The notes: a model not told the origin generated them from the sequence alone. A stretch of DNA of 64,000 nt from Welwitschia mirabilis (GCA_051453625.1 JBOZIK010000001.1:139682445-139746444), one strand, 5' to 3'. Numbered from the stretch's first letter, positions 35,160 through 47,150 are shown. Program-made: numbers and translations.

Positions 35160-36685
35160 TTTATTTTCTTCTCACTAGAATCTTCCATAATTTAGAATAT
35201 TTTGGGTTTTCATACAAGAGTTTCCAAAAAGGTAGGTTGATGTTTACCTATTGCATTAAGGTTTTTAAGTGTTTATCAAAGGTAGGATTTATATTTCACT
35301 AATTAAACCAAGGAGTAAATGGTTTTTTTATCTTGTTTTCTTGTGAAGACTTTTTAGTGGATGTTTTAGTATGTGATGTTGATTGGAAGTTATAGGAGTC
35401 CAAAATTTCTATATAATCTTCTTCATTCACTTCATTATTTTTTAAAGTTAAAACCTCTTAGGTAGGAGGTGTTGTATCATTTTTACTTCTTATTACTACT
35501 TTCAAATATTTCTTTACTACATTTGGATTAAGTAAGGTTTGAGATGCAAGACAACCTTGTGGTCTTTGATTGGCAAGCATTGTTTATTAAAGCACATTTA
35601 CTAAGTTTTCAATGTTACTATTAGTTGTTTCTTATGCTTTTCTCATCTCTTCTATGAATTCTCTAAGTGGATCATTCTGCTTTTTTTAATAAGTAAGTTA
35701 AACTTTTATTCATCTAATCTTTGTTGAAATTTTGATTGTATTTTAAAATTAGGTATCCTTTGATTAAAAGCACAAACTTCAGCAAACATCTTTTTATTAC
35801 AAGTTGGTAACAAAGGATACTCTTTAGTTCAATGATAGTTATCTTTACAAATTTCATAAGTTGAAGTTAAGTTTTCATTCTTTACTACTTTTGTAGCAAC
35901 TATTATTTGTGTATACTTCTCTAAAGTGGTAGTAAAATTTTTAATCAAGTTGGTTGAGTTACCTCTTACTTCTTCCTTGTTATATTTAACCTCCTTAAAA
36001 TCCTTTATGATTTGACATATGATGTGAGTTTCTTTAGTGGGTTTAGGCCAACTGTAACTTATTTCTACTAGGTTTCCCAATACACTCCATGCTTCTTCTA
36101 AGATTAAGTTTAATAAGTTACCTTCAGAAGAAAAATCTACAAGTTGTTTGATTTGGTAATTTAATCTGCTATAGAAATAGTCAATTGATTCTTTCTTATG
36201 AGATTCATCAACAGGGTTGGAATGGCTAGTTATAATAAAATGGTCATAATTCATGGCATAATCCTTGTGAGGTTGTTGTTAAAAGTTGATCACTTTCTTT
36301 GTTCTTTATCTCATGGAACTTTCACTGAAAAATCATTTGATAAAAACGTCTTGCACTTGACTCTAAGACTTAAGTCTCTTATGTGGAATAGTTTTAAGAC
36401 AAATTTTTACCCTTTCTCTAAGTATGACTAGGAAAATCATATAGGTATGATCACTAATACATTTCTTCCCATTCCTTTTGGTAAGCATAAGTTATTTAAT
36501 GTCAACTCAACGTTGAAAATGGTCCTCCTTAGATTTTCCCAAAAAAGTTGAATATGCACTGAAATTTTATAACTCTACATCATTACTGGGGAATAAATCA
36601 AAGGAATTTTGAATTTCATGTTTTTAATTAGTTATTAAATATCTAAGAGTAATGTTTACATTCATAGTTGAAGTTCTTATTATAA
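35160..36685 (-). pseudogene. Gag relic, unit 4 (the true 5' gag of E1)
   Basis: The best gag frame is 36254-35829 on the minus strand, 141 residues. It holds SHSNPVDESHKKESIDYFYS, LNYQIKQLVDFSSEGNLLNL and ILEEAWSVLGNLVEISYSWP. These match the FY-GL----K-LV---AGG-L----EEA-ELLE block of Athila-type gag. The N-terminus continues to NITLRYLITN near 36680, which the J1 and J2 fusion copies lack. This is therefore the original gag start next to the 5' LTR. Confidence 0.9.
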
Positions 36686-37415
36686 TTAGAGTAATATATG
36701 AAGTGATTTACTTTTTCTTTAAGATGATTTCAACATATTTGAAGAAGAAATAACACAATCTACTTCTATACTATACTTTTTTTCAGAAAAATCTAATTCT
36801 AAAATAATAAAAGCAAAATAATCTTCTTCTTCAATTCTTAAAATTTTCATGCCTAGGGTATGTGTACCTAAATTTTGTTTGTAGTCAAATAATCCTTTTC
36901 TAATATTTTCTTCAATGAGCTTTTATTCTTCCTGATATTTTGTCTTTCTATCAGAATTCATCATGTCCCTACATGCTTAGACAATAAATAAAAAACTGAA
37001 ATAAAAAATAATATACTATTTTTTACTTAGTTAGGGGGACGATAGGGAAAATGACGATCACAGTAATAAAAAACCAAACTTAGAAAATTTTAAAAAATTA
37101 AAAAAATTAGACTATCATCCAAGATATTATAGTAATGGTAAAGAACATGACAATACCTTTATTATTAATTTATGAATAGAAAGGAAGTATACAAAATAAA
37201 AAATAAATTTAAAATTTTAGAATTGTCATTTCCAAGTTCATTAGAATGATAGAGAGAATGACAAAGATTCTAAAAACTATTAAAAATGAAAATTATTAAA
37301 ATAAACCTACTATAAGCTATGCTAAAAATATAGTACTATTTCACATGAATAATTTAAACAAAAAATTTGAGGTACCTATCTAGATAGTAACAATTCTCCA
37401 GCTTATTGTGGTCTT
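36686..37415 (-). other. E1 5' untranslated region
   Basis: AT-rich leader between gag and the primer site. It has a weak GTCGTC-like motif (GGGGGACGATAGGGAAAATG near 37024) but no convincing coding frame. Confidence 0.6.
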
Positions 37416-37432
37416 CCCCAGCAATGAGACCA
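37416..37432 (-). other. Primer binding site of E1, tRNA-Asp-like
   Basis: The plus strand CCCCAGCAATGAGACCA compares with the 3' end of plant tRNA-Asp (CCCCGGCAACGGCGCCA, from memory), with 12 of 17 matches. Four of the five differences are transitions of the C-to-T or G-to-A kind. On the minus strand it directly follows the 5' LTR end and TTT, as in Athila/Tat elements. Confidence 0.7.
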
Positions 37433-37498
37433 AAATGTTATGGTGTGAACCTATGTAATCTTTAAGTCCTCTAGGTAAAAATGTAAATCAAATTACTT

Positions 37499-37793
37499 TG
37501 TTGATGGCCTAAATTTGCACTTTCAAAAGTAATCAATGTTATAAATAGGAAATTGCAATTAGGCTTAGTATAGAGTGAATTGACCAACGAATGTCGTAAT
37601 CTGGAGAGCGTAAGGCNNNNNNNNNNNNNNNNNNNNNNNNNNNNNNNNNNNNNNNNNNNNNNNNNNNNNNNNNNNNNNNNNNNNNNNNNNNNNNNNNNNN
37701 NNNNNNNNNNNNNNNNTGACTGAATTGAGTTCCTGTTCCCTGCAAAACACCATCAATTACACCATTAAAACGTGATAATTTGGGATCACAACA
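37499..37793 (-). mobile_element. F2 LTR insertion inside the E1 LTR (solo or with hidden body)
   Basis: Ends TGTTGATGGCCTAAATTTGC and GGGATCACAACA, flanked by TACTT at 37494-37498 and 37794-37798. It matches the start of the F2 LTRs at 5810 and 60343 and their ends at 45112 and 63209. Only 195 real bases are present. A 100-N placeholder (37617-37716) hides about 1 kb of LTR, or a whole element. It keeps CpG sites (GAATGTCGTAATCTGGAGAG) that are lost in the other F2 copies, so it is the youngest insertion seen here. Confidence 0.85.
37617..37716. other. Assembly gap, 100 N placeholder
   Basis: Within the F2 insertion. The true missing length is at least about 0.9 kb judged from other F2 LTRs. 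Confidence 0.95.
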
Positions 37794-38979
37794 TACTTGT
37801 AGAAAAACACATGCTAGTATAGATGAGAGATAACTTTAATGTCATAATTCTAATGAAAGTACTTAGCTTAGAGTTAGAGAATTAATTTCTAAAAGTACTT
37901 TTGGTATTTTATCTTTAAATAAAATAAAGTAAATAACAACATAAAATCCAATGCAAGATGAATAAAGATGAAATGTAATGTAAGAGAATGGAAATGAAAT
38001 GGATCTTAATTGAATCCTAATTATCCTATTACAAGAACTAGATCTCTACAAATCAAATTAATTAAAAAGAGTTCATTACTTATTCCTAACTAATGTGAAC
38101 TATGAGATATGCTAAATAGAATATGGAATGCAATAGGGAATTAAAATAGAATAGTAATGCAGATCTAAACTAACATAATTAGCCTTAACAAAGGTTATCT
38201 TTATGACCTAAGTAAATTATTGAATTATCACTAAACTATAGCCAACTTAAATCATAAGGGACATAAATAGATTTCTAATAAATAAAAAATTTAAATTAAT
38301 CATATAATCTTTACATCCACTTACAATAGAGTAGCAGCTTCGCAATGGAGAATACATAGCCTAACATCAAGAGTAACTTCTCTATGTAGCTATTAGATGA
38401 ATCTCTTATCCTTAATTCTTCTCTCACAAGAGCATTGAGTAGAAAATATGAAAATAAAAATGAAGAAAAGGGACGGTATTCATAGTTTTTTATTGGAGTT
38501 ATAGAAGATTAGCCCTAGAAGTTGGAGAAGAAACCCTAGTTGTCTAAATGAGTTGGATGATCCTATTACAAAGATAATTTCTTTTCATCATAGAAAATAG
38601 TTATCATCTTGACTATTATGGAGATGATAGAGGAGACATCACTCTATGTAAAAAGGTACTCCATCATCTTTAGGACCCATTATCAACCCTGTAGCTTCTG
38701 TCCATGTTAGCAGTGCTATCATTCTGTATGTTATGGAGATAACAAAGAGAATGATAGGCTTATTCATCTTTAATCTCAAAGATAAATCAGTCTTCTACAT
38801 AGTACATTCTTCTTCCAAAGTATGATAAGCCTTCAAATATGCTAAGAATTACATGTTTTAGTAATCATCATATCTATTCTACATAATCATTAGTATTGCA
38901 TCCAAACTTGTATAAGAGTCTTGTAAAAGCATTCAAAATACACCTTCAAATTCTTATAAACTGCCATCACAAAATAAGG

Positions 38980-39540
38980 TAATTAGCAGTATCCACATAC
39001 TAAGAACAAGAATGAGTAGAATATATAGCAAAAAGTTACTCATCCAAAAAAGAATCATTACTAACAGAATCATTAAGACAAGAAGAAAGGCGAGACAAAT
39101 TATCAGCAATAAAATTGTGTTTTATTGTTTTATCAATAATGGATAATTAAACTCTTAAATAAGGAGGATTCATCTAATCAATGTAACACCATAATCTTTC
39201 TTAGTCAGAATGTAATGAATAATAGCATGATCGGTATAAGCATTTGTATAAAATCCTAAAAAATAATTTTTAAGTATATCAAGGTAAAAGATGATTACTA
39301 ATATTTTCTTCTCTATAATAGTATAATTTATTTGAGTTCTAGATAGAGATTTTCTATAGTAAAATATAACTTTAAAATCATTTCCATATTTTTAACAAGG
39401 TATCCCACTCATAACAAAATTACTTGCATCATATATTAAATAAATTATTTTTCCTAATTGGGTTCTATTATAATAGGAGAATAAGAATGTGTACATTTAA
39501 GTCTTTTAAAAGTAAGCTACAAGATTCATTCCATTTAAAT
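38980..39540 (-). pseudogene. E2 RNase H and connection domain relic
   Basis: The minus strand reads YDASNFVMSGIP, NDFKVIFYYRKSLSRTQINY and EKKILVIIFYLDILKNYFLG. Then come NAYTDHAIIHYILTKKDYGV and the connection HNFIADNLSRLSS, matching VVADHLSR. YVDTANY is the last block before the E1 insertion. The frame resumes on the other side of E1 at 19602 once one target duplication is discounted. The start Asp (YDAS) is present. Confidence 0.92.
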
Positions 39541-40350
39541 TCAGTTTCTTTCTCTAGTAATGAGTAAAAGGGTTTACAAATGTTTGCATAATCATAAATA
39601 AACCAATAATAAAAACTATAATAACTTAAAAAGAATCTAACCTATTCTACATTTGTAAGGGGATTTAGGTTTTAAATAATACCAACTTTTTTAGGGTCCA
39701 TTCTAATACCCTTTTTTGAAATATGATGATCTAAAACAATTTCAATTTCAACTAAAATAAACTCTTTTCCTAATTAAAATATAGGATACTAAAAATTCAT
39801 TGATTAAGAACTTTCTCTATCTGTTCTAAAATTTATTAAAAAGTTTTGACATAAATAGAAAAGTCATTCATAAAAATTTCTATCAAATCCTCTAATACAT
39901 TAGCAAAAATACCCATCATAGCATGTTGAAAAGTATTGAAATCATTCCAAAGTCCAAAAGGCATGCATGAAAATCAAAAGTACTAAAAGGTAAATTAAAA
40001 GTAGTCTTGATTTGGTCCTCACTAGTAATAAAAATATGATTATAATCACTATATCCATTAAGAAAATAATAAAATGCATGTCCCTAAATCTTATCAAGTA
40101 TCTAATCAATAAAAGGCAAAGGACAGTGATCTTTTCGGGTTACTTCATTTAATTTTCTAAAATCTATGCACAACTTTCATTTTCAACTTTTCTTATGTAG
40201 TATCATCAAAGAGATAATTCACTCACTATCAATTATGTCATAAATGATTATAGCATCCATTAATTTTATGATTTCATCTTTAATAACTTGCTTAAGGTCT
40301 ACATTAAGTCTAAATTATGATTACCTAATAGGTTTTGCATCATCCTCAAG
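39541..40350 (-). pseudogene. E2 reverse transcriptase relic
   Basis: The minus strand shows the catalytic region LEDLIEIFMNDFSIYVKT, so the usual FMDD is FMND. PKKG- and RKLN-type blocks (near 40150-40200) are broken by stops. It is homologous to the E1 RT units but more diverged from them than they are from each other. Confidence 0.88.
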
Positions 40351-40879
40351 GTAGATTTTATGTTGAACACTTAAGGTAGGAATGGCTATCAAATCTTTAT
40401 CTGACTAAGTATACACATTTATGTCAGATTGTAAAAGAGAGATTAGGCTAAATTCTTGTTGAGGAAAAATATTTTCATTAATTATCAAAGGTTTGTTTAG
40501 ATCATTATTCAAAAAAATTTATTTCTGTCCACTAGATAAAAACTTTAGATTCTCATTTGAATTCAAATTTTTATTTTCTACTAAATTTTTAAGAAATTTC
40601 ACTATCATTTCAAACTATCGATTAGACGTTAGTAGTGGATGATCATCCTCAAAATGTAAATTCTCAGTTCTACTCTTACACAGTTAATAGACTAAGTCTT
40701 TCTACTCTCTAGATCAAAATAATTAATTTTTAAATGGTTAAAATGAATTTGCTCTTCATAAAAATATACAAGTTGTCTACTTCTAATTGATTTTCAAATA
40801 AAGTTATTTGGTAAAGCATGACCCATCTCTCTTTAAGTGGATGGTGCTATAAAAGCAAAGTTGGCTTTGTTTCTTCTTC

Positions 40880-41290
40880 AACACTAAAATAATTTCCTAA
40901 ATTTATTTCAATCACATCAAACACTCTTATTGAAAACTTCTTATTTTCTAATTGATACTCCATCAAATCTATTTTTGTATCTATAATATAATAGACTATT
41001 GCAAAAAAAGATATACCTAGAAGTAAAGGGTAATCACTATTATGATCAAATTCTATGACAAAAGCATCAATGGAATAAAATACTTCTTAAATATAAATGA
41101 CTATATGCTTAATCATACCTAAGGGTTTCTTAACAAATGTATCCATCAATTTTAAGACAATCCTTATAGGCTTTATTCTATTTTCCAACCCAAGTCATTG
41201 AAAAATATGTAAGGGTAAAATATTAACACTAGCTACAATATCAATCAAGGCTTTTCTAATTCTTTTGTTTTCCTCTAAAGTGATACTAGC
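40880..41290 (-). pseudogene. E2 protease relic
   Basis: LIDIVASVNILPLHIFQ (active site with Asp kept and Gly changed to Val), KKPLGMIKHIVIYI, EVFYSIDAFVIEFDHNSDYP, then LLLGISFFAIVYYIIDTK. The order and spacing match the E1 protease units. Confidence 0.87.
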
Positions 41291-41299
41291 AATTTCTAT

Positions 41300-43020
41300 T
41301 CCTAGATCTTTAAACTTTAAACATTTTTGTATAATTAAGTTATTAATGGATTATGCTAGGAAGACTTTATTAGGGATGGTTTCTTTTTATTTCCTCCTAA
41401 TTAGATCTTTCCACAACTTAGAATACTTAGGGTTCTCTTGTAAAAGTTTCTAAAATAGTAAATTGATACTTACATTTTGCATTAATTCTTTTAAATGTTT
41501 ATCAAATGTAGGATTTGCATTTAATTTATTAAGCTAAGGGATATGAAGTTCTTATAATAAGAATGTTTCTTTTTGTTACTTAAAGGATAAGTAAAATAAT
41601 AATTTTATAAAATCTCTATATCCTTTTCTTTAATATTTTTATCACTTTAAAATGTTAAATCCTTATGGATTAGATGTGTTATCTTATTTCCACTTCTTGT
41701 CACCACTTTATAATTTTTCTTAACTTCATTTGGGTTTGGTAAAGGTTGCGTGTGAATTTATCCTTACAATATTTAATTATTAAGCATGATTTTTTACAAA
41801 ATACTCACAAGATCTTCAATATTAAATTTTGTTCTTTCTTGTGTTTTTCTCAATTCATAAATAGAATTTCTAAGTGGGTCACCTTAGTTTTGTGAGTTAG
41901 ATGAGTTTTCTTGATTATTTGAATTGTTTGATTGGAAATTTATATTTTTAAATCTCTTTTTAAATATTTTAAAGTTAGGATGATTTGTTTAAAAGTTTTT
42001 CAAGTTAGATTATCCAATTATCCTAGGTTAAAAATTATTGTGATTTTAGATTTAACTTTGTTTTGATTTTGATTGAATTTTGATGATCTTTTATTGAAAG
42101 AAGACACTTCTTTATAATTCTTTCTTTATATGTTAAAAGTAAAGAGCACTCTTTTCTAATATGATAGTTATATTTGTACAATTCATAAGTTGGAGCTATA
42201 ACTAAACTTTTCTTTACTATCACCTTTTCATCTAAAATCATCTAAATGTATTTTTCTAAAGTTGAGGTAAAATTATTAATGATATTCATTGTTTCATTTT
42301 TTGTTCTTATTTCTTCTTTTTCTTGCTTTTTTTAATGATTCAATCTAAAGTTCAATTTTCTCTAGATGAGGGTTTAGGCCAAGTTTAACTTACTTCTACT
42401 AACTCTTTCAACGCTTTCCAATCATTATCTAAAGTAAGTTTCAATAAATTTCCTCTACATGAAAAATCAACTAGTTGCTTTATTTGACTATTGAGTCCAT
42501 TATACATGTAGTCTACCAATTCTTATTAATAAAAAGAATCTCTAGAATTCAAATTTAAAGCAACAAAAAATATCTAGTTCGTAGAGGAATAATATTCATT
42601 ATGCTAGTATTGGAAGTTGATTATTTCTTTCTTACATTTTCTAATGATACTTTTACTCATTAATCTTTTAATGAAAGCTTTCTAAACTTGACTCTATGAT
42701 CTTAAAATTTTATGAAAAAATGTTCTTAATTAAAGTTTAGCTTTACCTTTAAAGTAATGAGGAAATGATCATATAAGTTTTATTACTTATACTTTTCTTA
42801 TCATTCCTTGAAGTGAGCACTAACTATTTGACGTCAGCAATGTGTTGTAATGTATCTTCATTAAGTATACAACTAGAAATGGGATAAGTATTTAGGTTTC
42901 TAAGTTTGACATCATTAACAAGAGATAAATCAAAAGGGGTTTGGATTTTATATTTTTTATTAGCAATCAGGTCTCTAAGAGTGGCATTAGCATTGGCTTT
43001 AATAGGTATAGTCACAAGGA
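41300..43020 (-). pseudogene. E2 gag relic
   Basis: The open minus frame 43015-42824 includes NATLRDLIANKKYKIQTPFD and VNDVKLRNLNTYP, the N-terminal gag block. The frame 42241-42035 has the knuckle position (YELYKYNYHIRKECSLL) with the Cys residues mostly lost. Middle parts are frameshifted. It is the counterpart of the E1 unit 4 gag. Confidence 0.85.
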
Positions 43021-43743
43021 TTCCAATGATAAGGGGTGGATTAGGTGAAGTGGATTGTTTTTAATTTTGCAATGAGCTAGACATATTTAAAAATTAAAAA
43101 CTATCATTGAAAAAATACTTTGAAAAATTTTCTCTCTAAAATTAGACTATGAAGTAATAAATGTAAAAATTTCTAGAATTCTTAAAATTTGCATACTTTT
43201 GTTATACATACCTAAGTTAATTTAGAAGTTAATAAAACCTTCTTGGCTATTTTCCTTTATAAACATCCACTCTCTATAATATTTTTCCTTTTTACCAAAT
43301 TATATCATACATGTTTAGTTTTGATGCTTAGTGAGTGTCATTCCTGTAATCATCCAGATGATAGTATAAATAATAGAAACATAGAAAACACAAAAAAAAA
43401 GAAAAAAACAAAAATGCAAAAATGATAGACATAGAAAACATAGACAGTAGACTGTCATCCTTCTAAGTCATCTAGATGACAAAACAAAAGATAGAAAAAA
43501 CCATAAAATTTTTTAAGAAAATAAAAATTTAAAAACTCAAGGTAAAAATGCCATCGTCATCGCACGTCATTTGGACAATGAAGTAGATGATACAGCTTTT
43601 ATTTTGAAACATAAAAACTAAAACTATGAAAATAAATTCTATGCTACTGTAACCAAAAATATAGAGCTTCTATAGGTAAACATCTGAATCAAAATCCAAA
43701 CACTTACCAACATAATAACAACTCTCAAACTCTAAGTAGCCTT
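43021..43743 (-). other. E2 5' untranslated region
   Basis: AT-rich leader with several GTCATC/GATGAC palindromes (43335-43365, 43467-43480, 43550-43595). No coding motif seen. Confidence 0.6.
43467..43480. repeat. Perfect 14-base palindrome GTCATCTAGATGAC
   Basis: The cleanest example of the motif that recurs in all the gypsy LTRs and leaders of this window. An upstream outer arm, GTCATCC, lies at 43454. Confidence 0.85.
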
Positions 43744-43760
43744 TCCTGGTAATGACAGAA
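43744..43760 (-). other. Primer binding site of E2, decayed tRNA-Asp type
   Basis: The plus strand TCCTGGTAATGACAGAA is next to the TGTTG LTR start at 43763. It matches 9 of 17 tRNA-Asp 3' bases. Most mismatches are C-to-T or G-to-A, consistent with an older copy than E1. Confidence 0.5.
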
Positions 43761-43762
43761 GA

Positions 43763-44882
43763 TGTTGTAATACATATTTATGTAAATGATTATGCTTAAG
43801 AAGATCCTATCATTTAGAAATAAAATAGATATCTTATACAACACAACATACTAAGATAGATGGGATTTGATTAGAATATCATAATCCATTGAAGGCCTAG
43901 GCTAGAATAAAAAGAATTTACTTTTAGCAAGAAACGCTTATGTATTCTAGAAATATAAATAAATTACACTACAAAAAAGTACAATGCAATACACTTATCA
44001 AAAGCTAATTGAGAAAGAAAAAGGAATAATGCATTTAAATTAATAATGCTCAACCTTGATAAACGTTGTCCTCATAATCTATATCAATTAAGAAACTGCC
44101 ACTTAATTAGAAGCAACATAAACTATGATGAATTAGTAATAATAAGTATAGAAAATTAAAAAAAGCCTTTGTATTAAAAGCTAAACCAATTCTATGTTAT
44201 AAAGTAGCCATACCTTAATGAAGGAAGCATAGCCTGACACTAAGGAATGCATCTCCTTACAACTACTAAGGATGGATCTCTAGCCCTTTGATCTCATTTC
44301 ATGAGAATATCTAGTGTGAGTAAAGATAAGACAAAGTAGAGGGTGGAATTGATACTTATTGATAATAAACACATAAATAATAACATAGATAAATATATAT
44401 GGATACAGCTATAACAACCATGCAAGAGACATATACATAAATGACAAGAGTTAGGTGAATGTTCAGTTGGACATTATAACTGATGTTATCCTGCTAGTCA
44501 TCTAAATAATATAGGGAATGATGCCACCTCATAAAAAATCCATGTCAATATCCCAAATTGATCATAGTTAACATTCTCATTAGCTTCAACTATTCTATTA
44601 TCCATATAATTGTCTAGAAAATAAGGTGAATGATAAGATTTTATAAGTATTCATCTAATGCATTAGCCTTAATGTTTATATGAAGTTTGTCTCAAAAGTA
44701 TATCTAAAAAGTAAAAAGTATTATGAACTACCCTAAATGCTGTAAAATGTCTTAGAGATTACATGTTTTTATACTTTTCATTTTAATTCTCCATTATTAT
44801 GGAAATCCAGCATAAACCTATTTAATATCCTACAAACTACTCAAAATACCCTATCAAATATATGCAAGTTAGTAGTGCAATA
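43763..44882 (-). repeat. Right (5') LTR of E2, family F3
   Basis: It runs from TGTTGTAATACATATTTATG to GTTAGTAGTGCAATA, pairing with 8861-9964. It is followed at once by the rest of the F2 LTR of E3. Flanking 5-mers (ACAGT at 8856 and ATATT at 44883) do not match, so the target duplication is not readable. Confidence 0.85.
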
Positions 44883-45112
44883 ATATTAGGAGGGATGACA
44901 TTCAATTCTTTGAATTTTTCTCCAATCTTCACTCTAATTTTTTCTATGATTTAATTATTGATCTTATGAATGAAAATATATTAATTAAAATCATAATTAA
45001 GCTATTTTATTACATTGTAATAAAATTCCTAAAAATGACTGAATTGAGTTCCCATTTTGTCCAAAACATCATCAATTACACTATTAAAATATGACATATT
45101 GGTATCATAACA
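44883..45112 (-). repeat. Family F2 LTR of E3, last fragment
   Basis: ATATTAGGAGGGATGACATT and CAATTCTTTGA resume the F2 LTR, matching 62953 onward in E4. It ends CATTGGTATC-type ATAACA at 45112, followed by TAGCCCCC (polypurine complement). The three E3 LTR fragments total about 1.2 kb. Confidence 0.8.
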
Positions 45113-45900
45113 TAGCCCCCAATCTAGCATTTTATTAGTTCATCGATAAAGAAAGTAAAAGAGAACTTTGTAATGCTAATTTACTAGGGAAAGAANNNNN
45201 NNNNNNNNNNNNNNNNNNNNNNNNNNNNNNNNNNNNNNNNNNNNNNNNNNNNNNNNNNNNNNNNNNNNNNNNNNNNNNNNNNNNNNNNNNNNNNNNNNNN
45301 NNNNNNNNNNNNNNNNNNNNNNNNNNNNNNNNNNNNNNNNNNNNNNNNNNNNNNNNNNNNNNNNNNNNNNNNNNNNNNNNNNNNNNNNNNNNNNNNNNNN
45401 NNNNNNNNNNNNNNNNNNNNNNNNNNNNNNNNNNNNNNNNNNNNNNNNNNNNNNNNNNNNNNNNNNNNNNNNNNNNNNNNNNNNNNNNNNNNNNNNNNNN
45501 NNNNNNNNNNNNNNNNNNNNNNNNNNNNNNNNNNNNNNNNNNNNNNNNNNNNNNNNNNNNNNNNNNNNNNNNNNNNNNNNNNNNNNNNNNNNNNNNNNNN
45601 NNNNNNNNNNNNNNNNNNNNNNNNNNNNNNNNNNNNNNNNATAAAGAAATTAAAAGTGTACTTTGTAATGCTAATTTACTAGGGAAAGAAATCCCCAAAA
45701 TCTAGTTAAATTATTTTCCATGTTTAGACACACTATCTATTAAGATAAAGAAGTCATAATAAAGGTAAGCATTACATAAATATCAACTACCTATTCAAAA
45801 ATAATATTTATGAGTATAATAGCATGGAAGAGTCATAGTTTTCATATAGCTCAGGTGATAAAACTATATCAATAATTATGGATCCCTATGTGAAGAGGAC
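45113..45900 (-). other. E3 3' untranslated region with duplicated gap flanks
   Basis: It begins with the polypurine complement and matches 63210 onward in E4. A 445-N gap (45196-45640) is flanked by two 50-base copies (45146-45195 and 45641-45690) differing at three positions. No coding motif. Confidence 0.65.
45196..45640. other. Assembly gap, 445 N
   Basis: E4 has no matching extra sequence at this point. With the duplicated flanks, this looks like unmerged contig ends or a tandem repeat. Confidence 0.95.
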
Positions 45901-45929
45901 CAAAACTCAACCTTTATATCTTTATCTCT

Positions 45930-47150
45930 CTTGTTATGTACTTCCATAGATGACTGAATGATAGGATTCTTAATGTTTAGAAAGTAGTGAGAGATGTTCT
46001 CTTAAAAGGTGGATGTAATCACATTATAATGGACATGAATCATCTTAAGGATGCCCACTAAACTATCCTACTGAACATCTATCACCCTTTCTAAGGTAGC
46101 TCTATCTTTCTCCTCTATAGTATGAACACATACCTTCAACTGATTAAGTTATGTGGTAGTATGAGCATAAAATTCTCCATCTTAGAAGATAACCTAACAT
46201 GAAAATCCTTCATCTATAAAAATAATCTCTACATCAATAATGTTGTAAGCTGATCAAGTGTGGTATCTCTAATTGCTTAAGGTTGTTCAAGAGAAGGTAG
46301 AGGTGGTTGAGCTATAGGGGTCTTTCTAGGAGCTGATGGAGCCATACATAGTATCTCTATTCCTAGTTTCCTAAAATATGTATCATTAGCTAAATATGGA
46401 CTAAATGAGAAGTATTGTTGGGATAGGGATCTTGAATCATCTAAATAGAGCACTCAGTAAGAAATGATACGTAATGGTGGAAAAGCAACACTGGGTGCTC
46501 ATTCATCTAAGTCAATGCTAAATGAAGGTGGCAAAGTTCATCTCTCTTCATAATGAATAAGGGATATGATATAGAAGTAAGCAACCATGATGTACAAATT
46601 GTGATGAACTAGAGCTATATTATGGATGATATCTTGGTGAAGAATATAGTAGTAGGGAGTCAAATATGTCATAGCTACTCCTCGTCGATCATTACTTACA
46701 TGATATGATAACTTTAGCTAAAGAACATAGGCCCATCTCTCTAACGTATCTCCATGAAGAACAACTCTCTTCCCATCTCTAGGAAATCTTGTAACTGCTA
46801 TGATATGTTGTGGCTCAATATAGATATGGTATCCTTACACTATAGCACTGATCTATTATATTGTGAATTGTCCTCCCTGGTGGCTATAATGACCTTCAAG
46901 GGCTAGTAAAACAAATGATCTTCACTTTATAATAAGAGCCATAGGCATGTAATAACTAGCCTTGAATACATAGTTCCTCTAGTGCATGATGCAGGTTAGG
47001 CTTAAGTCTTTGTACATAATTTCTAAAGTGCATCTCTCTTTGGTAAATGATAGAAGTAAGGATATGCCTCTATTCCCATAGAATGACCTCTTGTTCTCAT
47101 AGTTCTACTACTCAAGCAGTAGTAAAGTGTGTGCAAGGTTGAGAGGATGA
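45930..47150 (-). pseudogene. ORF3 relic of E3
   Basis: The minus strand, from about 47000 downward, reads TRFPRDGKRVVLHGDTLERW, then RRGVAMTYLTPYYYILHQDI and IHNIALVHHNLYIMVAYFYI. Then comes a proline-rich, helix-prone tail with LNQLKVCVHTIEEKDRATLE. This looks like the second half of the plant transposon-protein domain found between pol and the 3' LTR of Athila-like elements, followed by a coiled-coil-like tail. The E2 copy shows the first half. There are several stops. Function unknown. Confidence 0.5.

Larger units (their letters stand above)
37436..38974 (-). repeat. Right (5') LTR of E1, interrupted
   Basis: It runs from TGTTATGGTGTGAACCTATG to CTGCCATCACAAAA. It matches the left LTR throughout, apart from an F2 LTR insertion at 37499-37793 with its 5-bp target duplication. 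Without that it is about 1239 bases, against 1257 for the left LTR. The following TAAGG (38975-38979) pairs with TAAGA at 19598. Confidence 0.9.

Noticed and set aside
8856-44887. A clean target-site duplication for E2
   Set aside because: The 5-mers next to its LTRs (ACAGT and ATATT) do not match, and the E3 LTR around the site has changed. Nesting is supported by LTR homology only.
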